Shown here piece after piece: positions 1 to 8,080 of a stretch of 64,000 bases of DNA. Numbering within the stretch: the stretch's first letter is position 1; each line of letters begins with the position of its first letter. The position numbers were made by a program, and so were the translations under genes. The notes below the pieces were generated by a model. It did no database searches, was not told where the DNA came from, and saw only the letters and a program-made list of their open reading frames with translations. The stretch comes from an uncultured Anaerovibrio sp. (lineage in GTDB: Bacteria; Bacillota; Negativicutes; Selenomonadales; Selenomonadaceae): positions 1 to 64,000 of the forward strand of contig CADACU010000004.1 of assembly GCA_902786545.1 (NCBI GenBank). The letters are read 5' to 3'.

Positions 1-1483
1 TACTTACATAACTTCTGATGTTTTCCGGGATTTCCTCCCAGCGAATGTTGTTGGGGGAAATTCCTTTTTTTATGCCCCAGGCGGCGGCAATACCAGCAGC
101 TTCGCCAATGCTCATACAGGTGAGCTGAATGCGCATGGAGGCCTGCAGGATAAAGCTGGCGCTGATGCAACGGCCGGCCACAATAAGATTTGGTACCTCA
201 TTGGTAATGAGTGAGCGATAAGGTATTTCGTAATAGGCCCCCTTAGGCAGCTTTTCACTGACCTTTTCTCCGTGGGCATCAATAAACCAGGCAGTTCTGG
301 CTACTGCATCCTTAAACCGGGCCTGATTGTGGTAATCGTCCTCGGTCATATAATATTTGCCCTTTATACGCCATGATTCCCTGGCTCCAAGCATAGAGGC
401 TTCCTTGGCCAGATAAGCATTTTCGAAACCTGGCATATGTTTTATGAAATATTGGCTGATACGATGAATCATTTTGCGGCCAGCCCGCACACCCCGACTG
501 TAGGAGAGGGGGTCAGAGGCGCTGAATTCCAGTGGCAGTTCTGGACAGTTCATAGATACATAGCCCGGTTTGCCTACAATGGCAAAGGCTTGCATATATT
601 CGGCATCTTCCTCGGTAAGCTCACCGGATTTTATGCCATCAACCATAAATTTTTCTAATACAAATTGCTTGGTCCGATGCCTTGCTTCGGCAAATTCATA
701 ATGTGGAGGACGGGTAGGGCAGAAGTCGTCACCTAGCTCCAGGGTAACATACTGGTACACCCGCTCCAAATCGATACCGCCCATTTCAAAGCGAAAGCTC
801 ATGGGTTGATTTTTGCCGGTTTTTTCAAAACCACATTCACTGGGAACATTGGCACAGCGGGCTAAAATAGCGTCGCCGGAACAGTCGATAAAGGTTTTGG
901 CTTTTACTGCCATCAGACCGGCAATGGTTTGGACAATGCAGATAGAAATGGAGCTGCCATCCATAATTACATCCACCAGGTTGGTGTTGTAGAGGATTTC
1001 TACTTGAGCCTCCTGACATAGCTCATCATAAATCAGGCTCATAACCTCCGGATTGGTCCATATCCCCACCTCGCTTTTATCGTTGTGGTCATCGTAGTCA
1101 ATACCATACGCTCCAAGGCGTTTCTTAACTTCCCGAACATAATTGGTGTCACTGTCCGGAGCCCAAGTGGTCATACATGGGATAACATTGCCCATGGTCT
1201 GTAGACCACCCAAGGTGATACCTTTTTCGATGATGACAGCCGAAGTACCATTTTGACTGGCTGTATAGGCTGCTGCTACCCCGGCCGGACCGCCGCCCAC
1301 TATACATACATCAGCTTCATAGAGCAGGGGGATGCTTCGTCCGGCGTAAGCGATACTGCCCTTAGCCTGAGCTGTCGAAAAAGCATTATTACCGGTGTTG
1401 TTCGTAATGGGGGCTAGCATCAGTCCAGCGGCTGCTGCACTGGATATTTTCATAAATTCCCGACGGGACATCTTAAGTTTCAT
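1..1483 (-). CDS. Tat-exported FAD-dependent oxidoreductase (partial, runs off left edge)
   Basis: The frame is open from an ATG at 1483 to the window edge, about 494 codons, so the C-terminus is missing. The N-terminus has a twin-arginine motif (SRREFMK, residues 5-11) and a hydrophobic Ala-rich stretch, suggesting Tat export. Near residue 55 is a dinucleotide-binding motif (VCIVGGGPAGVAAA), followed by GGLQTMGNVIP; this resembles the FAD_oxidored family (PF12831-like) of secreted flavoproteins. The substrate is unknown. I chose 1483 over the internal Met at 1471 because GGGAG lies 10 nt upstream of it. It is transcribed away from the T-box/CstA unit. Family call good; function unassigned. 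Confidence 0.85.
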   Translation of the reverse strand, partial: MKLKMSRREFMKISSAAAAGLMLAPITNNTGNNAFSTAQAKGSIAYAGRSIPLLYEADVCIVGGGPAGVAAAYTASQNGTSAVIIEKGITLGGLQTMGNVIPCMTTWAPDSDTNYVREVKKRLGAYGIDYDDHNDKSEVGIWTNPEVMSLIYDELCQEAQVEILYNTNLVDVIMDGSSISICIVQTIAGLMAVKAKTFIDCSGDAILARCANVPSECGFEKTGKNQPMSFRFEMGGIDLERVYQYVTLELGDDFCPTRPPHYEFAEARHRTKQFVLEKFMVDGIKSGELTEEDAEYMQAFAIVGKPGYVSMNCPELPLEFSASDPLSYSRGVRAGRKMIHRISQYFIKHMPGFENAYLAKEASMLGARESWRIKGKYYMTEDDYHNQARFKDAVARTAWFIDAHGEKVSEKLPKGAYYEIPYRSLITNEVPNLIVAGRCISASFILQASMRIQLTCMSIGEAAGIAAAWGIKKGISPNNIRWEEIPENIRSYVS

Positions 1484-1519
1484 AATACTACCACTCCCGC
1501 TAAAAAAATTGTTGAGTAC

Positions 1520-1548
1520 ATCATATCAAATTTAGCAGTGGATAACAA
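1520..1548 (-). promoter_or_regulatory. Predicted sigma-A promoter of the Tat flavoprotein gene
   Basis: Read on the - strand, -35 TTGTTA (1548-1543) and -10 TATGAT (1525-1520) are separated by exactly 17 nt, about 37 nt upstream of the start codon. Confidence 0.6.
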
Positions 1549-1556
1549 ATGTGTAG

Positions 1557-1568
1557 CAGTGTACACTG
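1557..1568. promoter_or_regulatory. Perfect 12-bp palindrome, possible operator
   Basis: CAGTGTACACTG is a perfect inverted repeat 8 bp upstream of the -35 of the leftward promoter and about 107 bp before the -35 of the rightward T-box promoter. Its position would suit a dimeric regulator of the flavoprotein gene. No regulator is encoded next to it. Confidence 0.35.
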
Positions 1569-1675
1569 TGAGCGGACATAAACGGTTTTTGTCCTTTATT
1601 TAGGCAAAATTAGGGAATATTTGTCTATGATTTTTATGCGTTAATAGAAAAATATTACATTTTTTAAAAAAATTC

Positions 1676-1704
1676 TTGACCTGTAAGTGTAAAGGTGTTA
1701 CTAT
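1676..1704 (+). promoter_or_regulatory. Predicted promoter of the T-box/CstA transcript
   Basis: TTGACC (1676-1681) and TACTAT (1699-1704) are separated by 17 nt. This places the transcript start near 1711, just before the T-box leader. Confidence 0.7.
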
Positions 1705-1710
1705 ATGTCA

Positions 1711-2008
1711 CAACGAAACAACACAAATGCAAAGACTCAGGACGCGAGTGCAGATGTAGAGCTTTTCAGCGAGCTTCAGTATGGTGTGAGTGGGGCAAAG
1801 CGGATTCTGTATTTTATCACCTGTCAGCAGAGGACTGAACGCAGTGCGTATTGTGACTGTAGTAAGTTGCTCCGGTGTCTTCACCGTTATCAAAAAGGAC
1901 AGATGTTGGTCTGTTATAAAGTGACTGCGTATTATATGCAGTAAGAGAAGTGGTACCGCGGAGTTAATCCTTCGTCTTCAAGAAATTGGGGATGAAGGAT
2001 TTTTTGTT
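1711..2008 (+). ncRNA. T-box riboswitch leader upstream of the CstA-type transporter
   Basis: The T-box core AAGTGGTACCGCG is at 1948-1960. It is followed by a Rho-independent terminator whose arms AATCCTTCGTC (1966-1976) and GATGAAGGATT (from 1991) precede a T-run. Upstream, AGCGAGC...GGTGTGAGTGG resembles the conserved distal part of Stem I. The leader should sense an uncharged tRNA and permit readthrough into the transporter. A manual Stem I fold (7-bp AUGUAGA/UCUGUAU helix, CAGG/CCUG lower helix) leaves AUC followed by A as specifier, suggesting Ile; UUU (Phe) is an alternative reading. T-box identity is firm; the specifier is tentative. Confidence 0.88.
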
Positions 2009-2060
2009 TGGTGTTGTTGGGCCTATTATTTCTAAATCACAAGGAAAGAAGGAATTGATT

Positions 2061-3761
2061 ATGAATGGTTTAATGGTCGTTGGTTTTGCGATTGCATTCT
2101 TTGCTACTGCCTACTTGGTATATGGTAGGTGGCTGGTAAAGACTTGGGGGGTTGATCCTCTGGCCAAGACACCGGCTCATCAGCTGGAGGATGGTAAGGA
2201 TTATACTCCTGCTTCTAAATTTACGGTTTTTGCCGATCAGTTTTCCTCCATTGCCGGCGCAGGTCCTATCACCGGTCCGATAATAGCTGCCATGTTTGGC
2301 TGGCTGCCAGCTCTTCTGTGGCTGCTGATTGGCGGGGTGTTTTTCGGGGCAGTGCAGGATTTTACCGCATTGTATGCTTCGGTTAAAAATCAGGGGAAAT
2401 CCATGGGGATGCTGATTGAGGAGTATGTTGGCAAAACCGGCCGTCGTCTGTTCCTGCTGTTCTGCTGGCTGTTTACGCTGTTGGTAATCGCCGCTTTTGC
2501 AGATATTGTGGCCAACACCTTCAACGGATTTGCCAAGGATGGCAGTTTGGCTGTACCAAATGCTTCAGCTGCTTCTATATCTATGCTGTACATCTTTGTG
2601 GCCATCGCCTTTGGTTTCTTTATTCGTAAATTCCAACCAAAAGAAGGAGTTAAGCTGGCCGTTGGCTTTGTATTGTTCCTTGCTATGATGGCAACCGGTA
2701 TTGCATTCCCAATGTATTTCGATGCTACTGTTTGGCGTTATGTGGTATTTGGTTATTGCTTCGTTGCTTCCGTGCTCCCTATGTGGCTTCTTATGCAGCC
2801 ACGGGATTATTTGTCATCCTTCCTGCTCTTGGGGATGCTGGCCGGAGCTATTATCGGTGTTCTGGTAGCCAATCCTACCATCAATATGCCGGCCTTTGTT
2901 GGTTTTGAAGTGAAGGGCCTCAGTCTGTTCCCAATTCTGTTTATCACCGTGGCCTGTGGGGCTGTTTCCGGTTTCCATAGTTTGGTTTCTTCCGGCACTT
3001 CTTCCAAGACTATCGACAATGAAAAAGATATGCTCAGTGTTGGTTATGGTGCTATGTTGGTTGAATCCCTTTTGGGGGTTGTGGCTTTGGTAATTGTTTG
3101 TTCCGCCGCTACTGATGGGGTATTGCCAAGTGGTACACCTTTCCAGACCTTTGCCGGTGCAGTAGGTGGGTTCTTTATGATGTTTGGCCTGCCTAAGCAT
3201 GTGGCTGTATGTTTTATGACTATGTGTGTATCTGCTCTGGCCATGACTACTATCGATTCAGTAGCTCGCATCGGCCGTATGTCCCTGCAGGAATTATTTG
3301 CACCTGAGGAAGGGTCTGAGATGGGACTTGTGGCCAAGTTCTTCAGTAATACTTATGTTTCTACCACAGTTACCCTGATTTTGGCGTATATGCTTTGCCT
3401 GGCCGGTTATATGAATATCTGGCCTCTCTTCGGTGCAGCTAATCAGCTGCTGTCTGCACTGGTACTTATTGCTTTGGCAGTATTCCTTCGTACCACCGGA
3501 CGGAAGGGTTGGATGCTTTATGTGCCAATGACCTTTATGTTCCTCGTAACTATGAGCGCATTGGTTCTCAGTGTTATGGGAATTTACAACAAGCTGGGGA
3601 CTGACAGCTTCGTATTTATGGTAGATGGACTGCAGCTGATTATCGCATTGGCACTTATGACATTAGCGGTTCTGGTAGTTGAGCATTGCGGTCTAGAACT
3701 GTTTAGCAACAAGCATAAAGAGCTGGAAGAAGAGGAGAATGAGCCGGTGGCTAGTGTATAA
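2061..3761 (+). CDS. CstA-family peptide/pyruvate-type membrane transporter
   Basis: This 566-residue polytopic membrane protein of the carbon starvation CstA family has multiple hydrophobic helices and the family motifs FADQFSSIAGAGPITGPI (about residues 59-76) and VSSGTSSKTIDNE. CstA homologues import peptides or pyruvate. The frame stays open upstream to TTG at 1986, but that stretch is the 3' arm of the T-box terminator. ATG 2061, with GAAGGAA 6 nt upstream, is the likely start. T-box control implies expression when one amino acid is scarce, which fits peptide uptake better than pyruvate. Its TAA lies in the first bases of a dispersed 98-bp repeat. Confidence 0.88.
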   Translation: MNGLMVVGFAIAFFATAYLVYGRWLVKTWGVDPLAKTPAHQLEDGKDYTPASKFTVFADQFSSIAGAGPITGPIIAAMFGWLPALLWLLIGGVFFGAVQDFTALYASVKNQGKSMGMLIEEYVGKTGRRLFLLFCWLFTLLVIAAFADIVANTFNGFAKDGSLAVPNASAASISMLYIFVAIAFGFFIRKFQPKEGVKLAVGFVLFLAMMATGIAFPMYFDATVWRYVVFGYCFVASVLPMWLLMQPRDYLSSFLLLGMLAGAIIGVLVANPTINMPAFVGFEVKGLSLFPILFITVACGAVSGFHSLVSSGTSSKTIDNEKDMLSVGYGAMLVESLLGVVALVIVCSAATDGVLPSGTPFQTFAGAVGGFFMMFGLPKHVAVCFMTMCVSALAMTTIDSVARIGRMSLQELFAPEEGSEMGLVAKFFSNTYVSTTVTLILAYMLCLAGYMNIWPLFGAANQLLSALVLIALAVFLRTTGRKGWMLYVPMTFMFLVTMSALVLSVMGIYNKLGTDSFVFMVDGLQLIIALALMTLAVLVVEHCGLELFSNKHKELEEEENEPVASV

Positions 3762-3854
3762 CGAGCTTTAAGATGTCCCCCACCTCTTTAGGTGGGGGGA
3801 AACAAACTTTAACAGCTGGCGAGCACATCTCCCAGCTCGTTGAAACGCTAATTG
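3757..3854. repeat. Dispersed 98-bp hairpin repeat, copy A
   Basis: It is identical at 94 of 98 positions to copy B at 6998-7095. It holds nested inverted repeats: AACGAGCT (3760-3767) with AGCTCGTT (3834-3841), GATGT with ACATC, and an inner hairpin CCCCCACCTCTTTAGGTGGGGG-like (3776-3798). A TATAACG at its left end matches an inverted CGTTATA at 3895-3901, so this copy may be a longer element (3757-3901). The layout resembles ends of IS200/IS605-type elements or a non-autonomous derivative. No transposase is nearby. Confidence 0.8.
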
Positions 3855-3926
3855 GAAGATTTTCCTTCTTAAAGAAGAAAAATTTGAACAATGGCGTTAT
3901 AATGTGTATTATTAGTTGGTAATATT

Positions 3927-3978
3927 AAAATTGACCCCCAATGTCAGGTTGTGCCTGATGCTGGGAGTCAATTTTTTT
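3927..3978. terminator. Bidirectional terminator between convergent genes
   Basis: A long interrupted hairpin (TTGAC/GTCAA, CCCA/TGGG, CAGG/CCTG) carries a seven-T run on the + strand and a TTTT run on the - strand. It sits between the convergent CstA gene and the ECF S-component gene. Confidence 0.85.
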
Positions 3979-3997
3979 ATGGAGAATTATTCAGTGA

Positions 3998-4540
3998 CTA
4001 TTTTAAATTTATGGCTTTTTTCAGAGATGGCAGAGCCAACAGGGCGGCAACGATATTGACCAGGCTCTTTACCAGCAGACCGTAGCCGGAGGCCAGACCG
4101 GCAGCCAGGCTATCGTAAATCAGGGCTCCAAAGGCAACATAACCTGCCGTCATCCATAAGGACGCAATCACGAAGGCGATTGCAGTCTTGATGTAACTAA
4201 ATTGAGCTTCATCTGGCTTGGCAATTACATATACAATGTAGGCCATAATGAATTTAATAAATAGAGTAGGCATTATCCAAAGATAAAAACCACCTATAAA
4301 ATCTGCCAGAGCGGAGCCAATGCAGGCCGCTAATAAGGCCGGGCGCTTGGGTGCCAACAGTGCGATGAGGAAAATAGCTGCATCGCCTATGTGGGCATAG
4401 CCAAGGGGAATAGGAATTTTCGGAATAAAGGTCATTAGGAATACAATGGTACTCATAATGGCACAGAGACATAATTCCCTGGCAGTAAATTTTAATCCGG
4501 CAATGGGTTTGTTTGGGTTTTCTTTTAGTAAACTTGACAT
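3998..4540 (-). CDS. ECF transporter S component (vitamin/micronutrient family)
   Basis: This 180-residue integral membrane protein has about five to six hydrophobic helices. The segment IPIPLGYAHIGDAAIFLIAL (about residues 44-63) is the substrate-binding signature of the PF07155 (ECF riboflavin-like) group of S components. Such proteins bind a micronutrient and pair with a shared EcfA/EcfT energising module, which is not in this window. ATG 4540 is preferred over the upstream GTG 4549 because the AAGAAG ribosome site fits it better. The substrate cannot be read from sequence; neighbours give no hint. Confidence 0.8.
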   Translation of the reverse strand: MSSLLKENPNKPIAGLKFTARELCLCAIMSTIVFLMTFIPKIPIPLGYAHIGDAAIFLIALLAPKRPALLAACIGSALADFIGGFYLWIMPTLFIKFIMAYIVYVIAKPDEAQFSYIKTAIAFVIASLWMTAGYVAFGALIYDSLAAGLASGYGLLVKSLVNIVAALLALPSLKKAINLK

Positions 4541-4730
4541 GACTATCACTTCTTTCTTGCTTTGTAAAATGTCATAATCCCCATTGGGAAGAGTATAACA
4601 TATTAAAAAGATAGGTAAAAGGTTTTTTTTGTTTTTTCGGCATATTTATTGTAGTTTTTGCTGTACATGGTGTATTTATGGTGTTATTCTGTAGTAGTGG
4701 TTAAAATCTTATAAACGAGGGGGATAAGAA

Positions 4731-5417
4731 ATGAAGCGTATAGGCATTATTGGCGGTATGGGGCCTATGGCATCGGTGGATCTGATGAAAAAGATAATTT
4801 TGGCAACTGATGCAGCAACTGATCAGGAGCATATTCCCATGCTTTTGGACAATAATACACAGGTCCCGGATAGAACCAAGGCTATTATGGGACAGGGACC
4901 ATCGCCTGTACCGGAAATGCTGGCCAGCGCCAAACGACTCGAGGCTGGTGGCGCTGATTTTATTATTATGGCCTGCAATACGGCTCATTATTTTTTGCCG
5001 GAAATATTGCCAAAGTTGAATATTCCCGTGGTTTCCATTATTACAACTACAGTTGACGCTGTAAAAAAGCGGGGCTTTAAGAAAATCGGCCTGCTCTGTA
5101 CCAGTGGCACGGCCCGTACTGGTCTGTATCAAAAGGCTTTGGAAGAAAATGGAATGGAATGTATTTCCCCTGTTGGCGAGGAACAGAAGCTGGTGGATGC
5201 CATGATTTACGATGGGGTTAAGGCAAATAACCTGAACTATGATATCAAACCGGTGGAGAATTTGTTGGCCAAGATGCAGTCTCAGGGGGCTGAAGCCTTT
5301 ATTTTAGGGTGTACAGAAGTGCCGTTGGCGGTGGAAATGTATCATTTGAAGGGTGTATTTATTGACGCTACGGATGAGCTGGCTTTGGCGGCTGTTAAAC
5401 TGGCCAAAGCAGATTAA
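4731..5417 (+). CDS. Aspartate/glutamate racemase family protein
   Basis: This 228-residue protein begins with the IGIIGGMGPMAS nucleotide-like loop typical of aspartate racemases. Both catalytic cysteines are visible: Cys82 in MACNTAH and Cys194 in LGCTEVPL. The family interconverts L and D forms of Asp or Glu by a PLP-independent two-base mechanism in the cytoplasm. A strong GAGGGGG ribosome site precedes ATG 4731. It is followed 80 bp later by a secreted D-Ala-D-Ala dipeptidase gene, so both may serve D-amino acid or peptidoglycan turnover. Asp versus Glu specificity is not resolvable here. Confidence 0.9.
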   Translation: MKRIGIIGGMGPMASVDLMKKIILATDAATDQEHIPMLLDNNTQVPDRTKAIMGQGPSPVPEMLASAKRLEAGGADFIIMACNTAHYFLPEILPKLNIPVVSIITTTVDAVKKRGFKKIGLLCTSGTARTGLYQKALEENGMECISPVGEEQKLVDAMIYDGVKANNLNYDIKPVENLLAKMQSQGAEAFILGCTEVPLAVEMYHLKGVFIDATDELALAAVKLAKAD

Positions 5418-5497
5418 AATTATTATCTGAATTTAACGACAAAAATCCGTAGCTGTTATTACTAATAATATTTTTTGTGTAAAAATGGGGAATTAAA

Positions 5498-6331
5498 ATG
5501 AGGATAAAAAACAGACTTACAAAACTGCTGGTTGGGATGCTTTTGGTTTCAGGAATATCGATGCTGCCACAGGTTTCTGCTGAAATCTGTTATGGGGCGG
5601 AAGTGACGGCCGTAACCGAGTTGCGCAGCACTTCACCATCGGATTCAACCGGCTTTGTGGTTTTAGCTGATGTGGTGCCGGATATTGTTCAGGAAATCCG
5701 TTATTATTCGACCTATAATTTTGTAGGGGACAGAATAGACGGTTATACTCAGCCGGTGGCTCTTATGACCCGTGAAGCGGCTTTGGCACTGAAGGAAGTT
5801 TCGGATGATGTAAAGGCCCAGGGATATCGCCTGAAGGTGTTTGATTCTTATCGTCCACAAATGGCTGTAGATAATTTTGTCAGATGGGCGAAAAAATTGG
5901 ATGATAAACGGATGCGGCCGTATTTTTACCCTGATGTAGATAAGACCAGACTGTTTGCTGATGGCTATATTGATGCCAAATCCGGTCATAGCCGTGGTTC
6001 GACCATTGATTTGACCCTGCTTGATATGAAGACTGGCAAGGAAGTAGATATGGGTGGTACCTTTGACCACTTTGGCATAGAAAGTCATCCGGATTTTTGT
6101 GGCAATCCGGATACCTGTCAATATACCGGTAAATTTGAAGGCAAGGAACCGGCGAAGGGAAAATTGACGCCCCGGCAGTTTAAAAACCGGATGATTTTGC
6201 GGCAGGCCATGCTGCGCCATGGTTTTAAACCACTGACAGAGGAATGGTGGCATTTCACCTTGGTAAATGAACCATATCCGGATACTTATTTTACTTTTAC
6301 TGTTGATGATATGCGAAATGCTCAGAAATAA
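5498..6331 (+). CDS. ddpX: Secreted D-alanyl-D-alanine dipeptidase (VanX/DdpX family)
   Basis: This 277-residue M15D metallopeptidase has an N-terminal signal peptide (hydrophobic core about residues 9-28). The zinc site is intact: His164 and Asp171 in SGHSRGSTID, and Glu249 and His252 in EEWWHF. Arg119 in SYRP matches the catalytic Arg of VanX. The enzyme cleaves D-Ala-D-Ala. The signal peptide places it outside the cytoplasm, so a salvage or cell-wall-scavenging role (DdpX-like) is more likely than glycopeptide resistance. No vanH, vanA or vanRS genes are near. It ends in a strong hairpin terminator. Confidence 0.9.
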   Translation: MRIKNRLTKLLVGMLLVSGISMLPQVSAEICYGAEVTAVTELRSTSPSDSTGFVVLADVVPDIVQEIRYYSTYNFVGDRIDGYTQPVALMTREAALALKEVSDDVKAQGYRLKVFDSYRPQMAVDNFVRWAKKLDDKRMRPYFYPDVDKTRLFADGYIDAKSGHSRGSTIDLTLLDMKTGKEVDMGGTFDHFGIESHPDFCGNPDTCQYTGKFEGKEPAKGKLTPRQFKNRMILRQAMLRHGFKPLTEEWWHFTLVNEPYPDTYFTFTVDDMRNAQK

Positions 6332-6362
6332 CTTAATAGTAATAGTTTAAAGGAAAATGACT

Positions 6363-6409
6363 AAAGCTCCACGAATATTATCCGCTGAGATATGTTTGTG
6401 GGGCTTTTT
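6363..6409 (+). terminator. Terminator after the dipeptidase gene; carries recurring loop motif
   Basis: A 13-bp stem AAAGCTCCACGAA/TTTGTGGGGCTTT is followed by five T. Its 19-nt loop begins TATTATCC and shares CGAATATTATCC with a second hairpin at 8838-8873. Confidence 0.8.
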
Positions 6410-6425
6410 GATTGGGGGCTTATAT

Positions 6426-7012
6426 ATGCCGTTGGAAATTGTTCGAAATGATATTACAAAAATGCAGGTGGATGTCCTTTGCTATCAGCCGGACAAGGCG
6501 GATATCCGGTAGCAAAGGCTTGGCGAATTGCTTTTCAGGCGTGTTACGATTTTTGGGAGGAAGATGGGGATATAGATATTTTATTTGCTGAAAAAAAGAT
6601 TGATGTGTTTAATATCGGTGTAAAATTATTTGATGAGTATTTTCACACACCGGGAGCTGCTAAAAAAGATGATTGGAAAACCGAGGCCATGCCAGATAGA
6701 ACGGAAACTTTTATTCTCCAGCGCACAATAACTCAGGAACAGATGGATATATTACGCCTTGGGAATATACCGAAAACAATGGATGACAAGTGGTTCTGGT
6801 ATATGGAAGGCAGTACACTTTTTGCCCATCGTAGTTGGACTGGATTTTGTATATATGAAATAACTTTTGGCACTGATGGACATCATTTTGTCAAAGTAAA
6901 CAGATATCCTAAGCAATATAAATGTACCAATATAGGAGAAGATACGGAAACATTGAATATGTTGCTGGATTGGTGGACACAGCCAAAATATGATTACTAT
7001 AACGAGCTTTAA
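6426..7012 (+). pseudogene. Decayed macro-domain (ADP-ribose-binding) gene with internal deletion
   Basis: ATG 6426, after a GGGGG ribosome site, starts the typical macro-domain N-terminus (LEIVRNDITKMQVD, residues 3-16) but the frame soon stops. The rest continues in another frame from about 6479: GGYPVAKAWRIAFQ resembles the end of a macro domain, then comes the C-terminal extension seen in some Firmicute macro proteins (WFWYMEGSTLFAHRSWTGF). About 100 residues of macro core, including the ADP-ribose-binding loops, are missing. I read this as a deletion with frameshift. The last codons and stop (YNEL*) lie in repeat copy B. An alternative is that the 177-aa downstream frame is still translated from TTG 6479, but no good ribosome site precedes it. 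Confidence 0.75.
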
Positions 7013-7095
7013 GATGTCCCCCACCTCTTTAGGTGGGGGAAAACAAACTACAACAGCTGGCGAGCATATCTCCCAGCTCGTTGAAACGCTAATTG
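6998..7095. repeat. Dispersed 98-bp hairpin repeat, copy B
   Basis: This is the second copy of the element at 3757-3854, with four mismatches. It supplies the stop codon of the decayed macro-domain frame and lies just before the ADP-ribosylglycohydrolase gene. The right extension of copy A (inverted CGTTATA end) is absent or degenerate here. Confidence 0.8.
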
Positions 7096-7142
7096 ATCAG
7101 GTTGGATTTCTGACAATGAGGACGATGGGGAGGCGTGATTAT

Positions 7143-7925
7143 ATGTATGGTGCGATTATAGGTGATATGGTTGGGGCTCCTTTTGAGTTTGATAGAGGGA
7201 ATAAAACAAAAGATTTTGTGTTATTTAGTGATAAATCCCATTTTACGGATGATACTGTGATGTTGATTGCCGTGGCAGAAGCGTTGATGGATACCAGATA
7301 TATGAATGATGAAGTCATAAAAATGACCTTGGTGGATTCTATGCGGAAATGGGGAGCTAAATATCCTAATGCCGGTTATGGTGGTATGTTCAGACAGTGG
7401 TTAATAAAAGAAAATCCTCAGCCGTATGGCAGTTTTGGTAATGGCTCCGCAATGCGGGTATCGGCAGCAGGGTGGCTAGCTGCCAGCTTGGAGGAGGCTC
7501 TGCATCTGGCCAAGCTGACGGCAGAGGTAACTCACAATCATCCGGAAGGAATAAAAGGGGCCCAGGCAGTGGCTGGAGCAATTTATTTAGCTCGGACCGG
7601 TGAGTATAAGGAAACTATAAAGGTATTTTTGACTGAGAAAATAGGCTATGATTTATCCCGCACATGTGATGAGATAAGGCCAAACTACCACCATGATGAA
7701 ACTTGTCAAAAATCCGTGCCGGAGGCCATGACAGCTTTTTTGGAAGGACAGGATTTTGAAGATGTCATCAGGACTACAATATCCTTGGGTGGCGATACTG
7801 ATACCCTGGCCTGTATATCCGGCAGTGTGGCCGAAGTCTATTATGCTATTCCTGATGAATTGTTAGGTGAGTGTAGAAAAAGGTTGCCAGAGGAAATGCT
7901 GGAAATAATTGGAAGATATAAATGA
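7143..7925 (+). CDS. ADP-ribosylglycohydrolase family protein
   Basis: This 260-residue ARH/DraG-family protein shows the expected Mg-binding and active-site blocks: GDMVGAPFEF near the N-terminus, HFTDDTVM (about residues 33-40), GNGSAMRV and GGDTDT (about 219-224). The family removes ADP-ribose from proteins, or hydrolyses O-acetyl-ADP-ribose or related ADP-ribosyl compounds. The frame is open upstream through the repeat, but GGGGAGG lies 9 nt before ATG 7143. Its neighbour is a broken macro-domain gene, so a two-enzyme ADP-ribose module may have been reduced to one here. Target unknown. Confidence 0.9.
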   Translation: MYGAIIGDMVGAPFEFDRGNKTKDFVLFSDKSHFTDDTVMLIAVAEALMDTRYMNDEVIKMTLVDSMRKWGAKYPNAGYGGMFRQWLIKENPQPYGSFGNGSAMRVSAAGWLAASLEEALHLAKLTAEVTHNHPEGIKGAQAVAGAIYLARTGEYKETIKVFLTEKIGYDLSRTCDEIRPNYHHDETCQKSVPEAMTAFLEGQDFEDVIRTTISLGGDTDTLACISGSVAEVYYAIPDELLGECRKRLPEEMLEIIGRYK

Positions 7926-8080
7926 TTGTGTCAAAGAATTATGCAATGATATAGAAAGGACCAGAGATAGTGCGTCTCTGGTCCTATTTTCGTTGGTTCT
8001 TTAGGCAGTATTGCAGGATTTACAAAAATATTAGCGAATAGAGAAAGAAGAGAGGTGTTAAATGGCAGGAGGTATATTGA

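Noticed and set aside
1705..1944. 79-aa reading frame on the + strand before the CstA gene
   Set aside because: It lies wholly inside the T-box leader RNA, has no ribosome site and its sequence is explained by Stem I and the antiterminator region.
1986..2060. N-terminal extension of the CstA protein
   Set aside because: These codons are the 3' arm and T-run of the T-box terminator; ATG 2061 has a ribosome site.
5498..6331. Vancomycin resistance gene vanX
   Set aside because: The enzyme has a signal peptide and lacks vanH, vanA and vanRS neighbours, so a DdpX-like scavenging role is more likely.
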